A stretch of 64,000 bases of DNA, from positions 2,604,001-2,668,000 of the forward strand of contig NZ_CP072380.1 of NCBI RefSeq assembly GCF_018128285.1, given 5' to 3'. The notes beneath the pieces were generated by a model, which did not search any database, was not told the origin of the DNA, and saw only the letters and a program-made list of their open reading frames with translations. A program made the position numbers and the translations under genes. The number at the start of each line of letters is the position of its first letter. Within the stretch, counting starts at the first letter, position 1. Shown here in pieces: positions 48,653 through 58,228 of the stretch. The stretch is from Atopobium sp. oral taxon 416 (GTDB lineage: Bacteria > Actinomycetota > Coriobacteriia > Coriobacteriales > Atopobiaceae).

Positions 48653-49439
48653 TTGAAACAACCCCCGCAAGGATCACGTCATACATGTCGAGGCTTTCGT
48701 CGTCGCCAACAGTGGTTTCTACTACCTCGGAGCCCTCAACATAATCCGGATTAGTGGCAGATGAAAACCCCTCAAGGCTTAGCTCCTTGTCTGCAGCAAG
48801 CTCAGCAATCCGCGTCTTGCCAACGTTCACTGCATAGAGCCTCAAATTCATATTGAGGAGATTCCCCTGCTTGTAGTTGTTCTTGAAACCCAAGCCATTA
48901 AATCGAAGAACGATTCTTGAATCATCGTCTTTAATGCCGAAGAATTCGAAGTATCCCTTCGCCTTCGTCAACGTGGAATCGAGCTTATCCAAGGAGATGT
49001 TGAATTCTCCGGCCTCTATACCCTAGCCACTCCGAAGCATCGACAAATAGGGAGTGAGCAGGGTGAGGCTAGAGATGGATCCTGGTATTTGCACAATCTT
49101 GCAGTTATCGAACTTTTCAATTCGCTCGTCGCCTTCCTCTCCATCCACAGCAGCAAGGAAGTCTGTAAGCACGGTGTTGGTAACGATGCTTTTGACTACA
49201 GTGTCATCTTTAAAGGAGGCCGAGAGCGACCCCTCGGCAGATACTGAGCCCTTTACCAGGTTGGCGAACCAAGCACGTACGCCAACGGAACCTTTGACTT
49301 CGGCTTCACCTTCGGTAGATTTGTCATCAGTCGTGGCAATCTCCGACATGAACGACCCGCCTGTTTTCAGCTGAACATAGTCAGTTGCTGAACCTTCATC
49401 AAAATAAACGATTTTTACAATGTCATCAGCTTTACTCAT
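48645..49439 (-). pseudogene. DUF6414-like protein with one in-frame amber codon
   Basis: From ATG 49439: SKADDIVKIVYFDEGSATDY, VQLKTGGSF, VGVRAWFANLVKGSVSAEGS and LTLLTPYLSMLRSG, then TAG at 49023-49025. The same frame continues GIEAGEFNISLDKLDSTLTK, AKGYFEFFGIKDDDSRIVLR to DMYDVILAGVVSNG. Without the stop it is about 264 residues. The YFDEG opening and overall order resemble DUF6414 proteins; that assignment is tentative. It is either a pseudogene, a read-through gene or carries a base error; the partner AAA+ gene is intact. Confidence 0.62.
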
Positions 49440-49687
49440 GCACGACACGCCCCCTTCGCATTATTGATAACAATTTTATCGCCAGTGATAGGATCCGACA
49501 TTCGGGCGCTGTAATCATTTCTGATTTCGCGGACCAACGGATCTAAGACAAACTATGACCTAGCGTGGTTTAGCGTGGCCTACCGCCCTGTGTGGCTTTG
49601 CGCATACGCCTCCCATCAGGTATCTCTCTGCTTGTCCCGTCGAATAGACGCGACTCCTTGGGCCTCGTTGCTACCCGAGGGCACCAG

Positions 49688-50035
49688 ATGCAAGACGAAA
49701 GGACGGTAGGCCACCCCATGAAAGACGACATCCTCCAGATGCCACGAGACGCGTTCCCGACGCCCATCGGAATATCGGATAATGATGCCGAAAGCCGCGA
49801 GAATGCCGGGGCGGAGATACGGGGATCTGCTGCCTCCTCGACATCCGAAACGTACGACCTGCCCGACGGTCTCATGGACGTGCCGCAGGTCGCGGAATAC
49901 CTGCGCGTATCGAAGACGTCGGTCTACAAACTCATCGAACGGCAGAAGATCCCCGCCATAAGGATCGGGAGACTCCTGCGTGTCAGGAAAGACGAGCTAG
50001 ACGAGATGCTGCACGCCATGGGCAACGACATCTAA
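49688..50035 (+). CDS. Excisionase-like helix-turn-helix protein
   Basis: 115 residues from ATG 49688, which has GAGGG 6 nt upstream; an alternative start is 49718 (MKDDILQM). The C-terminal half, LMDVPQVAEYLRVSKTSVYK then LIERQKIPAIRIGRLLRV, is a MerR/excisionase-type HTH_17 domain. The N-terminal half is low-complexity and acidic. The same gene recurs in the H cassettes at 34, 43 and 63.7 kb. It could be a repressor of its neighbours or a recombination directionality factor; no integrase is nearby. Confidence 0.82.
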   Translation: MQDERTVGHPMKDDILQMPRDAFPTPIGISDNDAESRENAGAEIRGSAASSTSETYDLPDGLMDVPQVAEYLRVSKTSVYKLIERQKIPAIRIGRLLRVRKDELDEMLHAMGNDI

Positions 50036-50162
50036 TCGGTGATCCCATGGCCGCGCGCCCCTTTGCGAGAGAAACTCGCCACATCGCCACAACTGAGGGG
50101 GAGACTGATGCCGAGACCTAGTCGGCATCTAAACTCGGTTCTAAGGTCTGTAAACGCGAAAA

Positions 50163-50194
50163 GAGCGCACACTGGGAAACCCCGGTGCGCGCTC
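50163..50194 (+). terminator. Terminator of the HTH gene, copy 3
   Basis: GAGCGCACACTGGG-AAA-CCCCGGTGCGCGCTC followed by GTCTTTGCC. Same position and base-paired design as 43869-43896. Confidence 0.7.
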
Positions 50195-50410
50195 GTCTTT
50201 GCCTCTATAAAAAATAGAGCGAGGCCCGGCGGGTCCCGCCCTTACAAAACCCGAAGGTTTTACATGTGACTGCATTCTGAGCCGTTGGGGAACCAGATGT
50301 CAACCAGCCTCCGCACGAAGTCGAAGTACGAAACGATTCCGCTGGAGAACGCGGACAAAATGGGCCACTTCGGCAATCTAGAAATGAGTCCGCGCCTTCC
50401 AAATGCGAGG

Positions 50411-51799
50411 TCATGCCTTCCGGAACTGGCGATTCCTCGTTGAGCCCTCTCCGAACAATTTGCCCGCTTCTATGAGTGCAGATATGTGAGCACTGGTGCT
50501 GCGTTTCGAGACTCCGGCGGCCTCAGCTGCCTCCGCAAGCGTGAAGCTGCGTCGCGATGTCGCGAGCTCCAGTATGGCCTGGTCAATGTCCCCCAGTCGC
50601 TCGACAACTGTCGCTTCGGTGAACAAAGCTCCATCTACGTCTGGAACTGTCGCGCGGAAGACGTTTCCGTCCACGAGGGTCGGGTCCCCACCCATGAAGC
50701 TTCGTGCATACTTGAATAGATTCCGCGTGCCGCTGCCCAACTCCTCTGCAAGCCCAATCTGGGTAAAGACATTGGCAATTGAGGGGTTCTTCGGCATCGG
50801 ACTAAAGTCGTTGAGCGTAATGTTTCCCTCGAAGAACGTCCTGCTAGCATTCTGGGTATGCAGCCCTGCGCGGTCGATCTCCAGCTTTGCGGGATAGGGG
50901 CTCGTGAACTCCCGATGGATGAGCATGTTCGAGATGAGCTCACGGCACACGATGCCCCGTACGCTTATCCTAGTGTCGCCCTCAAGAACAAACGGGTCAG
51001 GGAGATTACGCTCGCTAAAGCCCATAAGGGCATCGTACGCATCGATGAGGTTGGTCTTCACCGTTAGGCGGTCGTCGTAGCGATCCTCGTCGCGCAACCT
51101 GACCACGGCATCGGTCTTGTAGGTGGGGCAGAGTGAACCGATCGTCCCATCGCTACCGAACAGTAGGCCGGCGGCAAGGGTAAGGCCTTCCTGTCCCGTT
51201 GAGTAGTCCTTGACCAGGAGCTGGGCACTGCGCAAGAGCAGCTCGTCATCCAACCCCGCCCAGGGATGCCCCGGCCGCCGCACCGTGGCCATCTGCCTTG
51301 CACGGTCTATAAGATCTGCACGCAAATCGCTCAGCGTCAAATATGGAAAGATTCGCCGCTCAGTCTCGAGATTGCTCTTGCGAATATACATGGCCGAAAT
51401 CTGACTACCAGCGCTAACCTTTACATCGGCATCAGCAATGCGGTCGTACACGACGCCTTTATAGCGGTGAACATCCGGACTCATGGGAACCCAGATGCGG
51501 ACGACGGTCTTGCCATTCACGGCAACTATTTCAGTCTCGAGCATCACAGCGGGATCGAACAACTTGGGGTTGCGAGCAACATTAGCGATATTGCGCTGTA
51601 TGTCTATTGCCGCGCCTTCTGCAATGCCGTTAACAGTCCCGTTATCCCCCACGCCAAGGTAGACGCTGCCACCCATGTGGTTGGCGAATGCGCAGATGGT
51701 CTCAAAGGTGTCCTGCTCGGGTTGTGCTCCGCACCTCTTAAACTCGACTGATGCAGATTCACCCTGGGCGATCGTCTCTAACAACAGTTCGGCTTCCAT
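50411..51799 (-). CDS. AlbA_2 (Schlafen-like)/HATPase-like transcriptional regulator family protein
   Basis: 462 residues. The N-terminal AlbA_2 domain has GESASVEFKRCGAQPEQDTF and ICAFANHMGGSVYLGVGDNG; the middle part carries VCRELISNMLIHREFTSPYP, the ATPase-like segment of RecG-related proteins; the C-terminus is a winged helix (FTLAEAAEAAGVSKRSTSAH). Such proteins are frequent in mobile and defence regions and some have Schlafen-type nuclease folds. An inverted repeat lies 71 bp upstream. Alone between H copy 3 and the R-left region. Confidence 0.85.
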   Translation of the reverse strand: MEAELLLETIAQGESASVEFKRCGAQPEQDTFETICAFANHMGGSVYLGVGDNGTVNGIAEGAAIDIQRNIANVARNPKLFDPAVMLETEIVAVNGKTVVRIWVPMSPDVHRYKGVVYDRIADADVKVSAGSQISAMYIRKSNLETERRIFPYLTLSDLRADLIDRARQMATVRRPGHPWAGLDDELLLRSAQLLVKDYSTGQEGLTLAAGLLFGSDGTIGSLCPTYKTDAVVRLRDEDRYDDRLTVKTNLIDAYDALMGFSERNLPDPFVLEGDTRISVRGIVCRELISNMLIHREFTSPYPAKLEIDRAGLHTQNASRTFFEGNITLNDFSPMPKNPSIANVFTQIGLAEELGSGTRNLFKYARSFMGGDPTLVDGNVFRATVPDVDGALFTEATVVERLGDIDQAILELATSRRSFTLAEAAEAAGVSKRSTSAHISALIEAGKLFGEGSTRNRQFRKA

Positions 51800-51869
51800 G
51801 CGGGTTACTCATTCCAATTTAGGGTTCTTATTCTGTTGAAATTTTACCATGATTCAGGACGCATTCACA

Positions 51870-51917
51870 CATTCAGGAAGCGATTTAGGAAGAGATTCGC
51901 GAATAGCTTCCTGAATG
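51870..51917. promoter_or_regulatory. Perfect 12-bp inverted repeat upstream of the AlbA_2 gene
   Basis: CATTCAGGAAGC (51870-51881) and GCTTCCTGAATG (51906-51917), spacer 24. An extra partial half (GATTCAGGA) is at 51851. Likely operator, perhaps for the winged helix of the gene itself. Confidence 0.6.
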
Positions 51918-52079
51918 TTTGAAAATAATCCTGCCGCTTAAATAGTGGGTATAGATTTACGGCTCGCACATTCATGGTTTGTATCCGTAGAAGTTCAGCA
52001 CGAATGTACAAGCACAATGTAGAGCCGCAACGATTGCTGAGGAATCGTCACTCTCGCATCACTATTGCCGGTTCTCGGG

Positions 52080-52573
52080 GCCGAAAGAGAGCCCAAAATC
52101 GCCTACTGCACGCAGTGCTCAGAGTGACAAACGGCTCTCCGGAGGGCCTGAAAACGGCCCAGAATCGCCGGAAACCGCGGATTTTCGCGATTTGTCACTC
52201 TTCACTCCTACCTGTGGTTTTGCGAAATGGCGGGCTGAAAAATCGGGATGACTACAAAGTGACTGCATGGCTCGGGTCAAAAGGGGCTTGCGGCTAAAAA
52301 CGCGATGAAAATACTCTTCTCGCTTTGGCATGTCTTGGTATCCAGTCGCTTCTCTTGGCAACGAGTCGCAACGCGTCGCCCCCGCGTGGTGGAGTGAAGA
52401 GTATTTCCGCAGGTTAACAAGCATAAAATAAGCCCCGAAATCAGAAGATTCCGGGGCTTTCTGGCGTTTGTCACTCCCTAAAAATCCCGGTGGCTTTGTC
52501 CAAGAGAGGGCACTAGTTGCTAGCCACCGCGACTAGACGTGCAGGACGAGACTAGATGAAATGGGCTAAAACC
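52080..52573. repeat. R-left region, copy 2
   Basis: Aligns with 41518-42045: TGACTACAAAGTGACTGCATGG, GCGGCTAAAAACGCGAT, AGAGTATTTCCGCAGGTTAAC, hairpin 52430-52460 and GGTGGCTTTGTCC. No open frame looks coding. 51918-52079 shows nothing else recognisable. Confidence 0.6.
52430..52460 (+). terminator. Hairpin within R-left, copy 2
   Basis: AAGCCCCGAAATC-AGAA-GATTCCGGGGCTT then TCTGGCGTTTGTC. Stem conserved relative to 41901-41932 despite base changes. Confidence 0.6.
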
Positions 52574-52913
52574 CTATTCCCACTCAATTGTTACATGACC
52601 CGATTCCGCATAGTCGGCACCGCGCCTGACCTGCAATTCCTGTCACTCTACACTCTCGAAAGCCGTATAGTCACCATGTAGTCAGGGGTGACTACATACC
52701 GTGTAGTCACTTCGCGAGAATATTTCCGACCGACCGAAAAGTGACATGCTTGACCTTCGAAAACGTTGCAAGAGTGCATGCAGCTGACTACACGCGGCGA
52801 AACACCTTAATCGTCAAGACGTGCATTCCGACCCAAGAGCGACATTCCCAAGCTGAAGGATGACAGCTTTGAACTGCGGAAACGTATCAAGACCGTCCGC
52901 AGCTGACTACGCG
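52574..52913 (+). repeat. Repeat element R, copy D
   Basis: About 340 bp, CTATTCCCACTCAATTG to GCTGACTACGC. Hairpin ATGTAGTCA-GGGG-TGACTACAT (9-bp stem). It has GAAAAGTGACATG and CAAGAGCGAC. The minus-strand left end reads VRRGADYAESGHV then TIEWE-stop. Between 52914 and 53098 only a 60-residue minus-strand frame (containing NPYRDIDLMITAEM) of doubtful status is seen. Confidence 0.78.
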
Positions 52914-53098
52914 CCCACGCATGCCACGACCTTGGAGCTTATTGATTTGTCGGCCATTCTCCAATTTGGCGATGAGTACAAAACTTCCATCTCGGCCTCA
53001 TCTCCGCAGTGATCATGAGGTCGATATCGCGGTAGGGATTATCTATTTCAGCACCACGACTAGCCTCAGCCTGACAAACCTGATCGCGTTTATCGCTC

Positions 53099-55594
53099 TC
53101 ACACTGCACCAGTAGCAGCAATGGAAACAGCCGTTGCCGAAGTGTTTTCTATCCGCTGAGCGATCTCCGAGTAGAGATCTGCCTCTACGCAAGGTGTCTC
53201 GATGCTCACAATCAACGAGTATCGCGCCTCAGAATCAATCTTCCCAAGATACCTGCGAGACCTCCACCATCCAATCACCGGATATACGGCAATAAACTCG
53301 ATGTCGCTCAGCTCGATCGCGGATGCATATTTGTAGCCGGAATGAATCGAGCCTACGTTTCGGTTGTTGACGCCGAGAAACCAGCCGCCAGAGCCGCTAG
53401 ACGCTTTTCCCTCATCCTCATCTCGAACGCTTACGTTGATACGCTTCTCGAACTCTTCCAGGCTCTCGCCCGGCTTGTTCACATCGAAACAAAGGCCGTG
53501 AGAAGATTACCGATATCTGTCCTTCCACCCAATCTGCCCCGGCCCCGGTTCGATGAAATAGGAAAGGGTCACATGGAGCGTTGCATCGGCATCGGCAAGC
53601 GAAGCAAGCACATCTTTTGGCCAAGGCAGCGTATGGAGGTGCATTTCCCTCATCGTCTCACGCCCTTCCTTCACCTCATACGGATGTAGGGCCCCTTGGA
53701 TGATGAGGTTGACGCTATTCTCCTTGCATTCGACTGCACGGCTCAAGTCCGGTATGCCGTAGCCGCAAGCCCGAAGCAGCCTCCTGCGCCCCTTTGTGGG
53801 CGTATCCTCGGGCGACCCCTCGGGCGAGTACCTGGCTATCATTGCTCGTGACCAGCGGGCAGAATGCACAAGCAGCCCTCTGATTGTCTCGGGCCATAGG
53901 TCTGGATAGGCGTTCTCCAGCTCGGCCGCAATATAGGCGGCCTCGGCAACTGCCGCACTCGTCGCGTTGATGGTGTCCAGCGGGCGTGACGCTATGTCAG
54001 CGCCAGTGGTGAGCAGCGACAAATCCTGACAGTCTGAATAGTCGGTACCCATCCCGACTATGTTTCCGCCGGGGCAGATGACCTCGGGCTTCACCGGCGC
54101 AATCGAATGCCTCCACTGCAGAGACGTCGTGCTGAATGGGCACAGCTCTCCCGGCACCGCGACGGGCTGATAGCCCGTGGCCAGTATGTCGTCTTCTTCA
54201 ACCAGGGCGTTTTCGCTGTACGCCCCGACCGTCAGAGCATTCCACGATTGTCCCGGGCTGCGGACGGAGCGGATCTCGTTCGCTTCGGGATAGACCGTTC
54301 CGTTCAGCATGGACAACGGGATGTTCCCGCCGGAAACAAGCACTAGCTCATGCTCGCTCGAGGGGTCGTCTGCATGAGAAATAGCCTCGTCTAGCGCAGC
54401 GGACCAGGACGTGGGCAAGCCATCGGTGACTTCGCGCTCATCAGCAGTGACTCCGGAGCAGAAGACCCTGTTCCTCTTCGGCTTTGCCACGTAAGCCCTG
54501 TCCATCGCCTGCTTGACGATTTCACCATACAGGTCAGGACTGTTCTGCCTGCTCAGGTCAAGAATCCTCACGGACTCAAGGGAGTGAGTCACCTCTACCG
54601 GACCCGCCGACAGCAGGCATTCTTTCAAATCTCCATATAAAGCCAGCCCTGCGAGCTTGGTGCCATGGCCGTCTCGATCTCCTGTCCCGAGCGCATCGTC
54701 ATAAGCCAGAACGGCGTTTTCGTCGACTGCCGGGGACAAGAGCGGATGCCCGCCGTTGATGCCCGTGTCGAGTATGCAGACGCTTGCCTCGCCGGGCTCA
54801 AAAGACGTTCTGCTCAATAGGTCGTCAATCCACTCGCGCTGCTCGGGCCCCTCAAGGTTGGCGAAGAACGATGACGCAAGGGGCGCCTCCTTTATCTCGG
54901 CAAGACCATCATAGCTGTCCAGGAGGCCCGCAAGATCGGACATATCTGCATACGCCAGCGTAACCATGCGCTCGGGGAACAAGATGAAGGCACTCTTGTG
55001 CTCGATATGGAGCTTATCAAGCAAAGCAGAATACGCTTCGAACGAGCTGCCGTCCTCATCTTTGCCCGTTCGCAGCCAAACCTCGAGCCACTGCTTCAAA
55101 TCCGCTGGGCGCTTGTCATCACTACCCGTCCAAAGAGAATCGACGATAGCCAGACGGATGTCCTCGATGCTGGACACCAGCTTCTCGTGGCGAGGCTTGC
55201 CCTTCTTGGTGACCTGGTGCGGATCGCCATATGTCTCCACCCTATCAAGAAAAAAGCGCTCTTTCCCAGATGGGATAAACACTGTCGCCCGTGTGGCGTC
55301 ACTCACTTGGCGGACATTGAGAAGGCGCACGCCTTGCCGCACATCCTCCAAGCTCCCCGTAGTCAAGTCGCCGTCTTGAGGACCAATAAACTCAAGATAG
55401 ATTCCATGCCTGTCAGCAACAGCGAGCGCTCTTCTATCGTCGTTCGCAGCAAAGGCACCCTCCAACTCCTTGCAGAGCTTCGCTGTATGCGATGAGGGGT
55501 CACGATCGATTGACGGCTTGCCCCTGCCGCCCTGAGGGGCAGAATAAGGCTCTTGGTGGCACGTGTTCGTGAGAACGAGGTTCGGTCTCTCCAT
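53099..55594 (-). pseudogene. S8 (subtilisin-like) serine protease with one in-frame ochre codon
   Basis: The triad is visible: Asp276 in CILDTGING, His310 in DRDGHGTKLAG and Ser546 in TINATSAAVAEAAY. The first 250 residues are a family-specific N-terminal domain. The frame meets TAA at 53507-53509 after GQIGWKDRYR, but continues in the same frame as SSHGLCFDVNKPGESLEEFE and GWFLGVNNRNVGSIHSGYKY to IAVYPVIGWWRSRRYLG and SLIVSIET, which is the normal C-terminal domain of AAA-associated S8 proteases. Full length would be about 831 residues. All catalytic residues precede the stop, so a truncated enzyme could still fold. It follows its AAA partner by 5 nt. Confidence 0.8.
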
Positions 55595-55599
55595 CCCGC

Positions 55600-56563
55600 T
55601 TAGCCGACCTTATCCTCGCAGTCGTATATGGACAACCTATCCTCGCAGAGTCGTTGGAAAAGCTCGTCGCACAGCGGGGAGTCAGTCAATAAGGATTCTT
55701 TTAACGCATCTTCACAAAGACGCGTGATGTCTGCCTGGCAAAGCTGCGAGAGGTTGGCGGCAGTCTCGTCGGTAAGGGAAAGGCCGGGTCATAGGCACCT
55801 GTACGGTTCGCCACGATGCGCTTAACCTCTCTGGTTGTCGGAAGTTCGTAATGCATAACGTCGTCGAACCGTCGAAAGAGCGCCTGGTCGAGCATTTTCC
55901 TGTTGTTCGTAGCGGCGATGATTATGCTTTCAGAGGTATCCGCCTCGATGAACTGAAGAAACGAGTTCAATATGCGGCGCATCTCGCCAACCTCGTTGTC
56001 TCTGCTGCGATCGGCCCCGATGGCGTCGAACTCGTCGAACAGGTAGACGGCGCGGTTGCTAGCGATGGCTTCGAAAATCTGGCGAAGCCGGGAGCTGGTC
56101 TCGCCAAGGTACTTCGTAATGAGCTTGTCTGTCTGTACGATGAACAGGGGCATGCCGAGCTCGGCGGCGATCACCGAAGCCGTCATAGTCTTGCCCGTGC
56201 CCGGGTCCCCTCGAGCAGGAGCTTGCGACGGCAGCTTAGGCCGAACGAGGCGAGCCTCTTCCTTTGGCGATACTCGTCTAGTATACGGTCGATCTTCTCG
56301 GCGATTTCCGGAGAGACAACCAAGTCGTCCAGTCGAACCTCCGGGAATGAGACAAGGAACAGATTGCCCTTATTCGCAAGATTAATGACATTGCCCTTTG
56401 CACGAGTGGATGCATCGACCATGGCAGTTATTTCTCTACCCAAAGTAGTGTGGCCAACGCGTGTTTCTGATGCGGCCATGCGCAATGCCGCAGTCTTGAA
56501 ACGTTCGTTATCTTGGTCGTAATGCGCTTGGATAAGGGCTTTTATCTGGTCGCCGGTTGCCAT
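55600..56563 (-). pseudogene. AAA ATPase partner of the S8 protease, two 1-nt frameshifts
   Basis: Starts MATGDQIKALIQAHYDQDNE and reaches SCRRKLLLEG, where the frame breaks inside the P-loop; one extra G in the GGGG run near 56206 restores DPGTGKTMTASVIAAELG. It then reads LITKYLGETSSRLRQIFEAI, YLFDEFDAIGADRSRDNEVG (Walker B) and IIAATNNRKMLDQALFRRFD. Near 55790 a second 1-nt loss (CCC run) separates it from LSLTDETAANLSQLCQADIT and RLSIYDCEDKVG-stop. This is an FtsH/Vps4-like AAA that would deliver substrates to the protease. Both lesions are in homopolymers. Confidence 0.8.
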
Positions 56564-56685
56564 GGGACACCTCCTCTCGAATCTTAAAAATTCTACCGAC
56601 CATCATAGCAACGCGGAAGTGACTTCTCTGCCGAATTTGATAATTGACCGCAAACAACTTGTTTGTTTTTCCATTCGGTTATGAC

Positions 56686-56800
56686 GTAACAGGGCTTAGC
56701 GTGATCCAGCATCCAGTCAGGCTTTGCACGCACGCCTCCAACAAGCACATCCCTGCTTGTCTGTCCAAGAGGCACGACTCCTTGAGAATAGATGAAACCC
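56686..56800 (+). repeat. H cassette, copy 4, leader fragment only
   Basis: GGGCTTAGCGTGATCCAGC, GGCTTTGCACGCACGCCTCC and CACGACTCCTTG align with the leaders at 43.3 and 49.6 kb. Alignment stops before the HTH gene. 56801-56931 shows no gene. Confidence 0.6.
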
Positions 56801-56931
56801 TAGGGCGCCATGAGCCCCACCAATCGAGCCGGCTCAAGGCGCCCATGGGAGAATGCTCGAAATTAAAATCGTGGAAGGCCGCACATTTCGGGCGGCATTC
56901 ACGTTGTAGTGGGTAGAGGAGGTGATTTGGC

Positions 56932-58212
56932 TTGCCTAGACGGGAAACCGGGGGCCTGGATACGGACCGGGCGCGCGAGATTGCCGAGGAGTGCTACGAC
57001 GACGTGCTGGCGTACTGCAGGCGCCACGCGCCTGCCGGGCACGAGGCGGCCGACCTCGCGCAGGAGACGTTCCTGCGCTTCGTTCGCGCCAGGGGGTACC
57101 GCGAGCGCGGCAAGCCCATCGCCTACCTCATGCGGATAGCGAGAAGCGTGTGCGTCGACGCCTGCCGCGAGAGGCGTCTGAAGACGGTGAGCCTCGAATT
57201 CGAGGTCGCCGCCGGCGAGCGCGACGGGCGCGAGGCCGATCTCGACCTCGCGTTGGAGCGGTTGCCGGGTGAGCTGCGCGAGATTGTGGAGCTGCGGTTT
57301 GGCTTGGGCCTCGGGGTAAGCGAAGTCGCCCAGGCCCTCGGGATAAGCCGTTTCGCAGCGCGCAGGCGGATAAAGGCGGCGCTGAAGGTGCTTGAAGAGG
57401 ACTTGAAGGTGATGGGTAAGGCGGAGCGATCGAGGCTCAAAATCGAGCTCTCCCAGCACTATTCCGCCCAACGGGAGAAGGCGGGGCCGAACACTATCGA
57501 TTCGCTCGCGCGGGCCATGGCCGCCGAGGACGCGCGGATAAGCAGGGCCCGGGGCCGCAGGATGGGGTTCGCCCCGTTCGTCGCGTCCCAGGTGCGCTAC
57601 GTACCTCCATGGACCTGGGTCGCACAGCTGGGAATCGTCGCGCTCATGCTCGCCGCGGCGAACAGCACCGCGGACGCGAGCTTCGCGAAGCTCGTCGTCG
57701 GCGTCCTCTCCGCCGCGACCGTGCTCGTCGGCGTGCCCAGCGTGCATGCGAGCAAGCTGCACGATGTGGCCGAGCTTGAGTACTCGTGCCCCAGCAACGC
57801 GGCGAGCGTGATGGTGGCGCGCCTGATCGTTCTGGGCTGCTCGTCGTCGCTGGTGGTCGCCCTCATGGTTGGCGCGGTCGCGTCCTCTCTGGACGCCGAC
57901 GCGCTCTCGGTCGCGCTTTGCGCCTGCCCGCCGTTCTTCTGCTCCTGCGCCGGCTCGCTAGCGCTGATCAGGAGGGCGGCACCCTCTTCTGCCGCAGTGC
58001 TCTGCTGGGCATGGGCGGCAGCGTGCTGCGCCGTGCTCATTGCCCTTGCGAGCATGTGGCCGGACATGTACGGGACGGCTTCTCTCGCCTCGTGGATCGC
58101 CGCGGCCGCCGCGGCGCTCGCGTGGCTCGTGCGCGAGGTCGCGGTGCTCGTGCGTGCGGCCTCTGCGGGGCTGGACGCGTTCTCGCCGCAAATGGCGAAA
58201 ACCTACCACTAG
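56932..58212 (+). CDS. ECF sigma factor fused to a multi-spanning membrane domain
   Basis: 426 residues from TTG 56932, well placed after AGGAGGTGA. Residues about 15-80 are sigma region 2 (HEAADLAQETFLRFVRARGY) and 100-160 sigma region 4 (GELREIVELRFGLGLGVSEV, AQALGISRFAARRRIKAAL). After a linker (KIELSQHYSAQREKAG) about six transmembrane helices follow from residue 220 to 410. In related operons a separate small membrane gene follows the sigma factor; here they share one frame. An internal start at 57411 (ATG, MGKAERSR) could still give the membrane part alone. Operon with the ABC genes 16 bp downstream. Confidence 0.8.
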   Translation: MPRRETGGLDTDRAREIAEECYDDVLAYCRRHAPAGHEAADLAQETFLRFVRARGYRERGKPIAYLMRIARSVCVDACRERRLKTVSLEFEVAAGERDGREADLDLALERLPGELREIVELRFGLGLGVSEVAQALGISRFAARRRIKAALKVLEEDLKVMGKAERSRLKIELSQHYSAQREKAGPNTIDSLARAMAAEDARISRARGRRMGFAPFVASQVRYVPPWTWVAQLGIVALMLAAANSTADASFAKLVVGVLSAATVLVGVPSVHASKLHDVAELEYSCPSNAASVMVARLIVLGCSSSLVVALMVGAVASSLDADALSVALCACPPFFCSCAGSLALIRRAAPSSAAVLCWAWAAACCAVLIALASMWPDMYGTASLASWIAAAAAALAWLVREVAVLVRAASAGLDAFSPQMAKTYH

Positions 58213-58228
58213 AGATAAGGATTGCAGT

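Larger units (their letters stand above)
49557..50268 (+). repeat. H cassette, copy 3 (complete)
   Basis: Leader TGACCTAGCGTGGTTTAGCG, HTH gene, first hairpin 50163-50194, then the CTATAAAAAATAGAGCG tail with GGCCCGGCGGGTCCC and AAAACCCGAAGGTTTT. The best-preserved copy and the reference for the others. Confidence 0.8.

Noticed and set aside
24600-52913. Element R as a CRISPR array
   Set aside because: The short repeated motifs are unevenly spaced and appear in the same positions in each copy; there are no unique spacers and no cas genes.
52939-53121. 60-residue minus-strand frame after the S8 protease (NPYRDIDLMITAEM)
   Set aside because: Overlaps the protease end, lacks a ribosome site, and the resemblance to any family is too short to support.
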